Of a DNA stretch of 64,000 nucleotides, positions 8,538-16,981 are shown piece after piece; position 1 is the stretch's first letter, and each line of letters starts with the position of its first letter. The DNA lies in assembly GCA_937924555.1 (NCBI GenBank), contig CALDSN010000098.1, positions 40,858 through 104,857 on the forward strand. The letters are read 5' to 3'. The translations under genes and the position numbers were made by a program. The notes below the pieces were generated by a model that worked only from the letters and a program-made list of their open reading frames with translations, was not told the origin of the DNA and did no database searches. The stretch comes from an uncultured bacterium. Lineage in GTDB: Bacteria; Cloacimonadota; Cloacimonadia; Cloacimonadales; Cloacimonadaceae.

Positions 8538-9021
8538 TAATAAATGATATACATCTAAGCTACTCATATACCTCGGGTTTACACCTCAGGCTAGTATCTT
8601 TACGCTCCGTTGGAGCTTTGCTGTTATGCCCTTTTCTATGCGATTAAATTAAACGCTTCCTCAATAGACCTTGAAATTCGCTGGAGCATTTCTCCACCAA
8701 AACCATTCCCCTGCGGTAGCAACATCGGCGCTATGTATGTTCCTGCCTTTCAAATGGGATAAGCCGGGTCACAAGACACTCCAGATACATGAACTCCCAG
8801 CCCTTAAGCAATGCCCATAATGATGTGAGGCAATGTGGTTAGTGCTTTTTCCGTTGATAAACATGGCATTGTTATACCATCGCTGAATAACTATACGATG
8901 CTTCTACGGATGAGTAGTAACAAACCGATAATTTTATCCTCATATACAGCTATGAGTTACAGAGATTCTGGGGAACACTTTGGTAAAAATAGAACTAATA
9001 TACAAAGGAGGAAAGAAAATT

Positions 9022-9123
9022 ATGGATATCGTGGCTAATTGGCTAATTAAACTTAGGGCGTCATTAAAATTACATGGTGAATCGAGCAAAAAACAGAGCT
9101 TGACTAGGCAGCATAACCAATAG
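9022..9123 (+). CDS. Possible small ORF, 33 residues, basic peptide
   Basis: ATG at 9022 follows AAAGGAGG with a 10-nt spacing, the best ribosome-binding site in this AT-rich stretch. The product (MDIVANWLIKLRASLKLHGE..., 33 residues) is strongly basic with an amphipathic N-terminal half. It lies 138 bp upstream of the exported amidotransferase gene, same strand. No family is recognised. It may be a leader peptide, a small cationic peptide or chance. Confidence 0.3.
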   Translation: MDIVANWLIKLRASLKLHGESSKKQSLTRQHNQ

Positions 9124-9261
9124 GGAGGTAATGATGACTTAGATGGATTCACAACTCGCATAGCAATGTGATGGGGGTTTAATTCCCTTAACACAAAGAC
9201 TTCAAACATAATATTTCTTTTAATCACTAGGACAAGTAAATAACAACACAAAGGAGAAACA

Positions 9262-11445
9262 ATGAACAAGAGTTTTATGATCATTTTACTGGGTGTTCTA
9301 ATTACAGTTTTTTCGATAGCCCAGATTTATGCCTGCGCAATGACTGCAGTAGTATGCCAAGGTGATTATACATTGCAAAGCGGAATGGTTGATTTCGGTG
9401 ATGGCTCTTCTGGCGGTGGAGAATCTTATTGGCTTTACAATCAAAGCAGTTCTAACCAAGACGGACATGGAATGGTGTATTATCATAGAGCGGGATATCC
9501 AGGGCATAGCAATAAAGTACTGCAATGCAATAACCCTATTGATTCTTTCTTCGGTGGAAGTAACAACCACGTTTATAGGCACAGTGGTCAGTTGAGCAAT
9601 GCTCCTTACTCAAATAACTATAATTGTTTTGTAGGTGCAGCAAAACAGAAACAAGCAAAGATATTCATGGGTCATGTAAGGTTAAGAAGTGATGGCCCTT
9701 TGGGAGCTTTTGCGCCTTTTGTATATCGCCATATAGACTATGTTAATGGAGTGCCCGACACTACTGATTATAGTTTTTCCCATCATGGCACAGTGAATAA
9801 ATGGAGTCTGTATAATATACCCAGTTTTCAGAGTTGGCTGTCTAATTACGATATCCAGAATATACTAGACGGCAGTCCTACTTACTACTCATTAGCCGAC
9901 AGTGTGAACAACTATGTAGACTCAGACTACCTCTTTTTGTGGTTAGTTAAATACATAGAAGATAATGCTGGAGATGTGAAACGAGGCTTAGTGGAAGGGT
10001 TGACAGCTCTAACGACAAATAACATCGACGGGCAGAAAAACATTTTATTCTCTGATGGGACTGGAGTATATGCTTATTCCAACAACATCGATGCGATTCA
10101 CAAAATGTCATACAAATCACTACAATCTATCTATCATTACATAAGAAGCTCTGGTACCGTAGAAAGCGATTGGACTTCTCTGTCAACGCACAATCTATAC
10201 TATTTCCCGACACAAGGGCAAATGGAGATTACTTATAATGCTGATAATTGTGTAACTGCGAGCTTTGCCCTGAAACAAGGATTGAACTGGATTGGATTCC
10301 CTGTTTTAGAAAGTACTTATGGCTTATATCCAGATTACACACTCAGAGACGTCAATCAATATGCAACTACATTACAAACTAAAAACTTGACTCAACTACA
10401 ACCAGCTTGGATAATTGACGGCGATACACATCTGTGGCCTAATGGTGTATCCCTTTCCAGAACAAACGGCTACATTCTCAACATGAGTAGTGCTTCACCC
10501 GTATATGAATACTCAACCTGTGGCCAGAGAACCCCAAATAGCACTGCTTTGAGTTTATACCAAAACAACGAAAACTGGGTCCCATATTTTGTTACATACT
10601 CTCAGACACCTGCAAATGCCTTTGGTAGTAACTACTCACATGTTACTGCAATATATGCTCAAGACTGGTATAGATACAAGTACAAAGGGCAGTGGTACGG
10701 CTATATTCAACAAGGTGCAACAGGTACTATGGACTATGGGAAGATGTATAAAGTATATGTTGATCAAACCATATCAAACTTCACTTGGTCTGCTTCTGCC
10801 AGAACACAAAGTTTTGTGAAAGAGAACACTAGCTACTTTCAGTTTGCAGAACAGCCAGAATACCAAGCAATTGTGATTGAATCCATTCCTGACAGCCCAA
10901 TCTTTGATGAAATTGGAGTGCTAAAGGATGGGTTATGTGTTGGTGCTCTTAAGTTTAATGGTTATCCAATCAATCTTCAAGTGTATGACAACTCTTCACC
11001 GGATGAGTATGATTACGTGCTCTATTCAGGTGCTAAGAGTAGCAACTACATGGAAAAGAAGTATTCGTCTACATCAATAGATATTAAAAATTCAGTGATT
11101 GATAGCGGTAGGCATCTATTCTCTCTTGTAAGCCTATCGGGCAGTCAAGAAAGTGAAACAGCAGTAAGTCCTGCACTATCTGCGAGCATCTACCCCAATC
11201 CAATGCATGGTATCACCAATATAGAAATCCAAGCTACCGCAAAGAGTGCAGTTGATGTTAGCATTTTCAACCTAAAGGGGCAATTGGTTAAAGAATTGGT
11301 TTCTAGCGAGATATCCAAGGGAAACAACACCTTTATCTGGGATGGGAAAGCTAATGATGGACGACCTGTAGCTAAAGGTATATACTTCTGTAGGATAATA
11401 TCACCAAACAATCTATTGACAAAGAAGCTGATAGTTTTAGATTAA
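9262..11445 (+). CDS. Exported class II glutamine-amidotransferase-fold (Ntn hydrolase) protein with type IX-like sorting domain
   Basis: 727 residues; ATG follows AAAGGAG. A signal peptide (1-24) ends IYA and the next residue is Cys25 (ACAMTAVV), so cleavage would expose an N-terminal cysteine, the nucleophile of Ntn-type glutamine amidotransferases. The class II/YafJ-like landmarks follow in order: NQDGHGMVYY (65-74), GHVRLRSDG (137-145), FSHHGTV (172-178), an SDYLFLWLVKYI helix, and NILFSDGTGVYAYSNN. A beta-rich middle follows. From about residue 640 a FlgD-like C-terminal sorting domain (YPNP, FNLKGQLVKELV, GIYFCRI) points to outer-membrane export. Codon use is AT-rich compared with neighbours. 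Activity and substrate are unknown; the amide hydrolase idea is inference. Alternatively Cys25 could be lipidated, but Tyr at -2 makes a poor lipobox. Confidence 0.75.
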   Translation: MNKSFMIILLGVLITVFSIAQIYACAMTAVVCQGDYTLQSGMVDFGDGSSGGGESYWLYNQSSSNQDGHGMVYYHRAGYPGHSNKVLQCNNPIDSFFGGSNNHVYRHSGQLSNAPYSNNYNCFVGAAKQKQAKIFMGHVRLRSDGPLGAFAPFVYRHIDYVNGVPDTTDYSFSHHGTVNKWSLYNIPSFQSWLSNYDIQNILDGSPTYYSLADSVNNYVDSDYLFLWLVKYIEDNAGDVKRGLVEGLTALTTNNIDGQKNILFSDGTGVYAYSNNIDAIHKMSYKSLQSIYHYIRSSGTVESDWTSLSTHNLYYFPTQGQMEITYNADNCVTASFALKQGLNWIGFPVLESTYGLYPDYTLRDVNQYATTLQTKNLTQLQPAWIIDGDTHLWPNGVSLSRTNGYILNMSSASPVYEYSTCGQRTPNSTALSLYQNNENWVPYFVTYSQTPANAFGSNYSHVTAIYAQDWYRYKYKGQWYGYIQQGATGTMDYGKMYKVYVDQTISNFTWSASARTQSFVKENTSYFQFAEQPEYQAIVIESIPDSPIFDEIGVLKDGLCVGALKFNGYPINLQVYDNSSPDEYDYVLYSGAKSSNYMEKKYSSTSIDIKNSVIDSGRHLFSLVSLSGSQESETAVSPALSASIYPNPMHGITNIEIQATAKSAVDVSIFNLKGQLVKELVSSEISKGNNTFIWDGKANDGRPVAKGIYFCRIISPNNLLTKKLIVLD

Positions 11446-11464
11446 GCATAGTCAATGAACTTGT

Positions 11465-11494
11465 CCATCGGGTGGGGTAGTCTCCACCCGATGG
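11465..11494. terminator. Perfect 11-bp hairpin between two exported-protein genes
   Basis: CCATCGGGTGG pairs exactly with CCACCCGATGG around 8 nt. It lies 20 bp after the amidotransferase-like gene and 26 bp before the next start. No T run follows, so it may be an RNA-stabilising or attenuating hairpin rather than a full terminator. The CCATCGGG core recalls the 17-bp repeat at 8118. Confidence 0.45.
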
Positions 11495-11520
11495 AATGAA
11501 AACAATAAGGGGAAATAAGT

Positions 11521-13878
11521 ATGCTGACAACAAGACTGAATGGCAGTAGACCGACGCAGAATACAAGCATAGTCATATGGGTAATGCTATTCATTGCCAT
11601 TTCGGTATTGCATATTGGCAGCATAAGTGCTGAAGTAATCGTTGTGGCATCTGACAACACCGGACAAGCTAACACCATTCAGGCCGGCATTAATCTGGCT
11701 GCGGTTGGTGATACGGTGTTAATCTCCCATGGGATTTGGACTGGTGCCGTTGTGATTGATAATAAACCGATAACAATTGGGAGTTATTTCATAATTGATG
11801 GCGATTCCACCCATATCAGCCAGACCATTATTGACGGTGAGGATACCAGAACCGGTATTATAATTCAAAACTGTAGCGGTGCTGTTGATACCTTAAAAGT
11901 GATTGGACTTACAATCACGAATTGCCGTAGTAATTGGTATCCTGATACATCTGATTATTCAGTTGGAGGAGGCATAGGTATCCGTTCGTCTGATGCAAAA
12001 GTTATCAGATGTAAAATCTTCCACAATAGGGCTTATTATGGAGGCGGTATTGGGGTATATCAAGCATCTGTTTACCTATATGGTAACGAAATATTTTCAA
12101 ATAGCGCTATTACATCTGGTGGAGGACTGAGTGGAAGAGGGTATAGTAATATGTACATATACTTTGATGGGTATGACCTAAACAGCGTATTTGATAACTA
12201 TGCCTCGCGAGGTTGTGACATCAGTTATGCATACAACAACTATCCTACTTCTGTTATCCTCAATAAAGGATCTGTCAGTTCTTTAGACCCATATTTCTAT
12301 TTTTTGCCGGGTCAAACAACAGTAAATGTTCTTCAGCCGATGATTACTCAAATAGACCACGACCTTTGGGTTAGCCCAGATGGTGACAATAACAATAATG
12401 GAGAAACACCACTGTCGCCACTGAGAAATATTTCATATGCCCTAGCAAAGATAAAACCCATAAGTGGTATTACTCGTACTGTTCATGTAATGCCTGGAAC
12501 ATATTCACGGAGTCAAACTAATGAGGCTCTTCCCCTTCAACTAAAAAGCGACGTTAACCTATATGGTTCGGATATGGAAAGTGTCATTCTCGATGCAGAG
12601 CATTATGGAAGTTTCATATGTGGTAAAGACGCTCAATCAAACCTTTTGATAAAGAACCTATCTCTCATAAATGGTTACTCAACAAACGACTATTTGTTTT
12701 GGATGGAGGATGTCGCTAGTGGGCATACGAACAACCTGACTGTAGATAGCATCCACATTAGAGACTCATGGGTGAAGTTTGATGCTTTCAGGATAATGTC
12801 TTGTCACAACCTCACGGTGAACAACCTCATCATTGAAGATTCTCAAGTGGGTAATGGGTTCAACATATATGCTTATGAGACAGGTAACTTCTCAAATTTC
12901 AGAGTACAGAGGCTTAGTTCAACCAATTATGATATGTATAATTCATCCTGTACGGGTGGAGGAATAGGAAAACCATTAAGTGCAGCAACATTGCAGACCA
13001 CGATTAATATCTCAAACTTCCTAATTACCGATATTGTTGATACCTCCCAAATCTGGCAGAACATGCCCAGTGGGTTGTCCATTAGTGTGGAAGGTGGCAA
13101 TTGCGATTTGAATGTTAGCAATTGCACTATAGCCAATAATAGCTCAGTTACTCAGAGTGGAGGATTGAACATAACGCTTGAGAACTGCAATATCCAAGTG
13201 TATAATACTGTTGTATCGGGTAATACACCATATGAAGTAGCGATGGCTGCTTTCGATGAATCCTCCTTTGCCGATGTTTCATTCAGTAATTGTATGGTTA
13301 CCGGTGGTAGTGATAGTTTGTTCCTGCTTTCCGGGGACATCTCTCACACTTGGCTAGAAGGTAATCAATCTGGTGTTCCACTGTTCAGAGGAGGGGATGA
13401 TATCCACAACCCGCAGTATTACAGCCTTTCTGCCTCTTCTCCCTGCATCGATGCGGGAACACCCGACACTACGGGCTTAAGCCTTTTGCCCTATGACCTG
13501 GCGGGGAACATGCGCATCTGGAATAATGTGATAGATATGGGCTGCTTTGAGTTTGGTGCTCCACCTGTGGGAGTTGACGACCCTGTGGTTCCCCAGCCTA
13601 CCGGGGCTATCTACGCAAGCAACTACCCCAATCCCTTTAACCCCGAGACCAATATCAGCTTCTTCCTGCCGGAAGCGGGCAACACCGAGCTGTGCATCTA
13701 TAACCTGAAAGGGCAGGTAGTGCGCAGATTGATAAGCTCCCCCTTGGGAGCAGGCACGCACCGGGTGCTGTGGGATGGCAAAGATGAAAGCAACAGCCCT
13801 GTTGCCAGCGGGATGTATCTCTTCCGGGTGCAGTGCGGTAAACATCAGTTCAGCGGCAAGATGGTATTGGCGAAATAG
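11521..13878 (+). CDS. Exported parallel beta-helix (pectate-lyase-fold) protein with type IX-like sorting domain
   Basis: 785 residues; ATG preceded by AAGGGGA. A basic start and hydrophobic segment (about 15-37) form a long signal peptide. Next comes a right-handed beta-helix region with the typical opening NTIQAGINLAAVGDTVLISHGIW and many N-rich turns. A second block near residue 285 starts WVSPDGDNNNNGETPLSPL, the usual start of a DUF1565-like helix. The C-terminal part has CIDAGTPD and DLAGNMRIWNNVIDMGCFEFG, then a sorting domain from about residue 700 (YPNPFNPETNISFFLPEAG). No catalytic residues can be assigned, so adhesin or polysaccharide lyase are both possible. The DNA changes from AT-rich to GC-richer near 13385, inside the gene. 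A small TAGGGG/CCCCTA hairpin lies downstream at 13900-13914. Confidence 0.85.
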   Translation: MLTTRLNGSRPTQNTSIVIWVMLFIAISVLHIGSISAEVIVVASDNTGQANTIQAGINLAAVGDTVLISHGIWTGAVVIDNKPITIGSYFIIDGDSTHISQTIIDGEDTRTGIIIQNCSGAVDTLKVIGLTITNCRSNWYPDTSDYSVGGGIGIRSSDAKVIRCKIFHNRAYYGGGIGVYQASVYLYGNEIFSNSAITSGGGLSGRGYSNMYIYFDGYDLNSVFDNYASRGCDISYAYNNYPTSVILNKGSVSSLDPYFYFLPGQTTVNVLQPMITQIDHDLWVSPDGDNNNNGETPLSPLRNISYALAKIKPISGITRTVHVMPGTYSRSQTNEALPLQLKSDVNLYGSDMESVILDAEHYGSFICGKDAQSNLLIKNLSLINGYSTNDYLFWMEDVASGHTNNLTVDSIHIRDSWVKFDAFRIMSCHNLTVNNLIIEDSQVGNGFNIYAYETGNFSNFRVQRLSSTNYDMYNSSCTGGGIGKPLSAATLQTTINISNFLITDIVDTSQIWQNMPSGLSISVEGGNCDLNVSNCTIANNSSVTQSGGLNITLENCNIQVYNTVVSGNTPYEVAMAAFDESSFADVSFSNCMVTGGSDSLFLLSGDISHTWLEGNQSGVPLFRGGDDIHNPQYYSLSASSPCIDAGTPDTTGLSLLPYDLAGNMRIWNNVIDMGCFEFGAPPVGVDDPVVPQPTGAIYASNYPNPFNPETNISFFLPEAGNTELCIYNLKGQVVRRLISSPLGAGTHRVLWDGKDESNSPVASGMYLFRVQCGKHQFSGKMVLAK

Positions 13879-14098
13879 AGCATTCTTGGGGCAGACACAT
13901 AGGGGAAGCCCCTACATCACATTATTCACCTGTTAACCAGCTAACCCGCTAATTTAATCACAAATCTGTCACCAAACCCCAAATCTGTCACCCGCATGGT
14001 AAAGAAGGCACGATTTTTGCAAATCCTTTTTGTTGACACAAAGTCCCGTTTGTGTGGGATGGACTAAACTTATGGCAAGCAACAAGTATCGAGGTTTT

Positions 14099-15268
14099 AT
14101 GCGCAAGAAATGGAGAATAATCATAGGGATTCTTATTCTGCTGGTGATAATCACCGTGGCAGTTAAGAGCTGTGGCAAGAAGAAAGCGGTGGTTGCGCCC
14201 AGCAATACTGCAACCGAGACCGCAACCGTCACCAAAGGGGAGATTCTCTCCCGCACGGAGATTACAGGCGAGGTTCAGCCTCAAACCATTGTGTCGCTCA
14301 AGTCCAAGGTAAGCGGTAAGATAGTGAAGTTTTACGCTGCGGAGAATGACTATGTGAAATCCGGGCAGATTATCGCCGATATTGAGCCGGATTACAACCA
14401 GGCAAACACGCTGTTTAACACCAAAGCGCAGTTGCAGCGTGCCGAGATGCAGCTTGCCAATGCACAGAAGGATTTGGCTGATAAAAGCACTCTGCTGGAG
14501 AAGAAATACATCTCCCAAGAGGAGTTTGACAAGGCATCGGACGCTTTGAAGACCGCTAAGATTGAGTTTGCCCAGGCCAGCAGCCAATACGAAATGATTC
14601 GCGATCTGGATGTTCCGGGCAAGGTTACCCATGTGTATGCCACCTCCAGCGGAGTGGTTATCGAGCGTAACATCAACGAAGGTGAGATGGTGCAATCCAG
14701 CATCAGCAGCTATGGTGAAGGCACAGTGGTGATGAAGATTGCCGACTTGAACAACATGATTGTGAAGAGTAACATCAACGAAGTGGATATCGCCAAGTTC
14801 AAGATGGGCCAGGAAGCGGAGATAAATCTGGATGCCCTGCCATATAAGCAGTTCAGCGGCAGGATAATCAAGATTGCCCCCCAAGCAATAACGGTAAACA
14901 ATGCCAAGGTGTTCCCCGTGGAAATAAGCATCAATGCGGTGGGGCAGCTTGCCAAACCGGGGATGACGGCGAATGTAACCATCATCGGCGAATCCCGCAA
15001 GGATGTGTTGGTTATACCCATCCGAGCAGTGTTTAGCAACGACAGTAACCAGGATATCGTGTATTTGGTGTCGGACACCAAGGCTGCTCCGGCAGCAAAG
15101 AAAACTAAAGCTATGCCCGTCTCTGCTCCAAGCGGAGTTGCCACTCCCGTTAAGCTGGGGGCAAATGACCTGCAGCAGGTGGAAGTTATTGAAGGACTAA
15201 AAGAAAACGATAAGATATTGCTTAATGAGCCGGGAACGCAGAAAGCGAATTTCGGCATGATGATGTAA
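14099..15268 (+). CDS. HlyD/MacA-type membrane fusion protein
   Basis: 389 residues from the ATG at 14099, which has GAGG four bases upstream; frames open further 5' (ATG at 14072) lack a better site. A single N-terminal membrane helix (IIIGILILLVIITVAV) is followed by the barrel-sandwich half-motif (VSLKSKVSGKIVKFYAAENDYVKSGQIIADIEP), a coiled-coil hairpin (about 110-190), the second half (SSGVVIERNINEGEMV) and a beta-barrel domain. Such proteins bridge an inner-membrane transporter and an outer-membrane channel. The ABC ATPase starts 9 bp downstream, so it probably works with that transporter. Confidence 0.9.
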   Translation: MRKKWRIIIGILILLVIITVAVKSCGKKKAVVAPSNTATETATVTKGEILSRTEITGEVQPQTIVSLKSKVSGKIVKFYAAENDYVKSGQIIADIEPDYNQANTLFNTKAQLQRAEMQLANAQKDLADKSTLLEKKYISQEEFDKASDALKTAKIEFAQASSQYEMIRDLDVPGKVTHVYATSSGVVIERNINEGEMVQSSISSYGEGTVVMKIADLNNMIVKSNINEVDIAKFKMGQEAEINLDALPYKQFSGRIIKIAPQAITVNNAKVFPVEISINAVGQLAKPGMTANVTIIGESRKDVLVIPIRAVFSNDSNQDIVYLVSDTKAAPAAKKTKAMPVSAPSGVATPVKLGANDLQQVEVIEGLKENDKILLNEPGTQKANFGMMM

Positions 15269-15277
15269 GAGAGGAAC

Positions 15278-16261
15278 ATGATAAGGATACAGAATTTAAG
15301 CCGCAACTTCGGGAATCTGAAGGCGGTGGATAACATCAGCTTCGACATTAAGGACACGGAGATATTGGGCTTTTTGGGACCCAATGGAGCCGGCAAAACA
15401 ACCACACTGCGGATGCTGGTTGGATATTTGCAGCCCAGTGGCGGCAGCATAGAGCTGGACGGCAAGAGCATCTTTGCCGATCCCTTGGCAGCCAGCAGTC
15501 AAATAGGGTATTTGCCGGAGCAGAACCCCTTGTATGATGATATGAGTGTGTCGGAGGCTTTGGCGTATTTTGGTGCCTTGCGCAGCATGAGTAAAGCGGT
15601 TTTCAAGGCAAGAAAGGAATTCGTGGTGGCAAACTGCGGGTTGGCAGAAGTGTTGAACCAGCGCATCGGGACATTATCCAAAGGCTATCGTCAAAGGGTT
15701 GGTTTGGCGCAGGCAATATTGCACGACCCACGCATCCTTATCCTGGATGAGCCTACCTCCGGACTGGATCCCAACCAGATAATGGAAATCCGCGACCTTA
15801 TCCGCACCTTGGGCAAAGAAAAGATGCTTATCCTTTCCAGCCATATTATGCAGGAAGTGCAGGCACTTTGCGACCGAGTGGTGATTATCAACAAAGGCAA
15901 GATTATTGTGGACGACCAAAAGGAAAACCTGGGCAACTATCTGGAGAATAGCGAAGTGCTGCATCTTGAAGTAGAAGGTGAAGGGATAGAGTTTGGCGCA
16001 TTTGCAGAGCAGTATGCCGGGCTTGAACTGCAAAGCGAAGCAGTTGATGAAAGGCATTGCATACTGAAGCTGAAACAACCCAAGGGTATGGATTTACGTC
16101 AGGATGTATCCCGATATATAAACGAAAAAGGATGGCTTATCCTGGAAATGCGGGTGGAAAAACAGAGCTTGGAACAGATATTCCACCGTTTGACGGGGGA
16201 AGATAACAGTGTGCATTTTACAGCACCTCAAACGGATGAGAACATCGAGGAGCAACAATGA
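15278..16261 (+). CDS. ABC transporter ATP-binding protein (GldA/CcmA-like)
   Basis: 327 residues. Walker A GPNGAGKTT at 34-42, Q-loop near Gln82, signature LSKGYRQRVG at 133-142, Walker B ILILDEP at 153-159 and H-loop in LSSHIMQEV. The C-terminal about 90 residues form an extension of the kind found in ABC-2 exporter and GldA ATPases. It powers the permease encoded next, whose ATG overlaps this stop (ATGA). GldA, GldF and GldG act together in gliding flavobacteria; whether this set supports motility or simply export is unknown. Confidence 0.92.
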   Translation: MIRIQNLSRNFGNLKAVDNISFDIKDTEILGFLGPNGAGKTTTLRMLVGYLQPSGGSIELDGKSIFADPLAASSQIGYLPEQNPLYDDMSVSEALAYFGALRSMSKAVFKARKEFVVANCGLAEVLNQRIGTLSKGYRQRVGLAQAILHDPRILILDEPTSGLDPNQIMEIRDLIRTLGKEKMLILSSHIMQEVQALCDRVVIINKGKIIVDDQKENLGNYLENSEVLHLEVEGEGIEFGAFAEQYAGLELQSEAVDERHCILKLKQPKGMDLRQDVSRYINEKGWLILEMRVEKQSLEQIFHRLTGEDNSVHFTAPQTDENIEEQQ

Positions 16262-16980
16262 GAGCAATTTGGATAATAGCTAAAAAAGAATACCAACTTG
16301 CCATGCGCTCCATCTCCACCTACATTGTGCTTACGCTGTTCTTGGTGGTAAGTGGCTTGTTCTTCTCCAATATCATCTTCAAAGTGGGGCTGGCGGAAAT
16401 GCGCAGCTTGTTTGAGATCATGCATGTGGTATTTGTATTCTACATTCCTGCCATAACCATGGGAAGCATAGCCAGGGAAAGGCAGAGCGGCACACTTGAG
16501 CTTCTGTCCACCCTGCCGATAAAGCTCTCCTCCATCATCTGGGGGAAAGTGCTTTCCTGCTTGATGCAGCTTAAGACCTTGGTAGCTTTCACGCTGGTGT
16601 TTTTGGGGATAATCGCCATCTTTGGCGAAGGGATAGACTATGGTGCGGTGGTGTGCGGATATCTGGGCTTGATTCTTGCGGGAACAGCCTATATCAGCAT
16701 TGGGGTGTTCGCCAGCAGTTTACCGAGCAACCAGATACTGGCCTTTGTGCTGGCACTGTTGATTTCTGCCTTCTTCTATGTACTGAAGTTCCTCATTGTG
16801 CTAATCCCCATGAACCTGATGCAGCCCTTGATGTATTTGAGTTTCGACAATCACCTTGCCAGTTTTCTGAAGGGAGTGGTGGATACCAGAGACATCCTGT
16901 TCTTCCTTGCCGTGACGGCAGTCTTTGCCTTGTTGGCGGAGTTTAACCTGCAAAGCAGAAACATGATGCAGGAGCGCTAG
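16258..16980 (+). CDS. ABC-2 type permease (GldF-like)
   Basis: 240 residues with about six predicted membrane helices, starting IIAKKEYQLAMRSISTYIVLTLFLVVSG, the usual N-terminus of ABC-2 permeases. The conserved SIARERQSGTLELLSTLPI segment after the second helix is the family hallmark (ER.GT.E.L...P). Translationally coupled to the ATPase gene by a 4-bp overlap; the GldG-like gene begins one base after its stop. Confidence 0.9.
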   Translation: MRAIWIIAKKEYQLAMRSISTYIVLTLFLVVSGLFFSNIIFKVGLAEMRSLFEIMHVVFVFYIPAITMGSIARERQSGTLELLSTLPIKLSSIIWGKVLSCLMQLKTLVAFTLVFLGIIAIFGEGIDYGAVVCGYLGLILAGTAYISIGVFASSLPSNQILAFVLALLISAFFYVLKFLIVLIPMNLMQPLMYLSFDNHLASFLKGVVDTRDILFFLAVTAVFALLAEFNLQSRNMMQER

Positions 16981-16981
16981 G

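Larger units (their letters stand above)
7919..9261. other. Gene-poor 1.3-kb stretch with clustered palindromes, then AT-rich DNA
   Basis: No convincing long gene lies here; open frames of up to about 114 codons lack start signals or recognisable protein character. The left half (8050-8540) carries several inverted repeats listed separately. The right half (8560-9260) turns AT-rich, like the two exported-protein genes that follow, and holds one short frame with a strong ribosome-binding site at 9022. A direct doublet GTTAGACGTTAGACG occurs near 8015. Confidence 0.6.

Noticed and set aside
8050..8540. Possible CRISPR array in the palindrome cluster
   Set aside because: Repeats differ in sequence and orientation, there are no regular spacers, and no cas genes are present.
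9262..9340. Lipoprotein signal for the exported amidotransferase-like protein
   Set aside because: The IYAC site has Tyr at -2, a poor lipobox, and the cysteine fits the Ntn nucleophile better; not fully excluded.
14033..14038. TTGACA upstream of the HlyD-type gene as a promoter
   Set aside because: No acceptable -10 box at 16-18 bp; the nearest AT-rich hexamer is about 26 bp away.
13988..14884. 298-codon frame antisense to the membrane fusion protein gene
   Set aside because: Fully opposite a confident gene, His/Leu-rich shadow composition, no ribosome-binding site.
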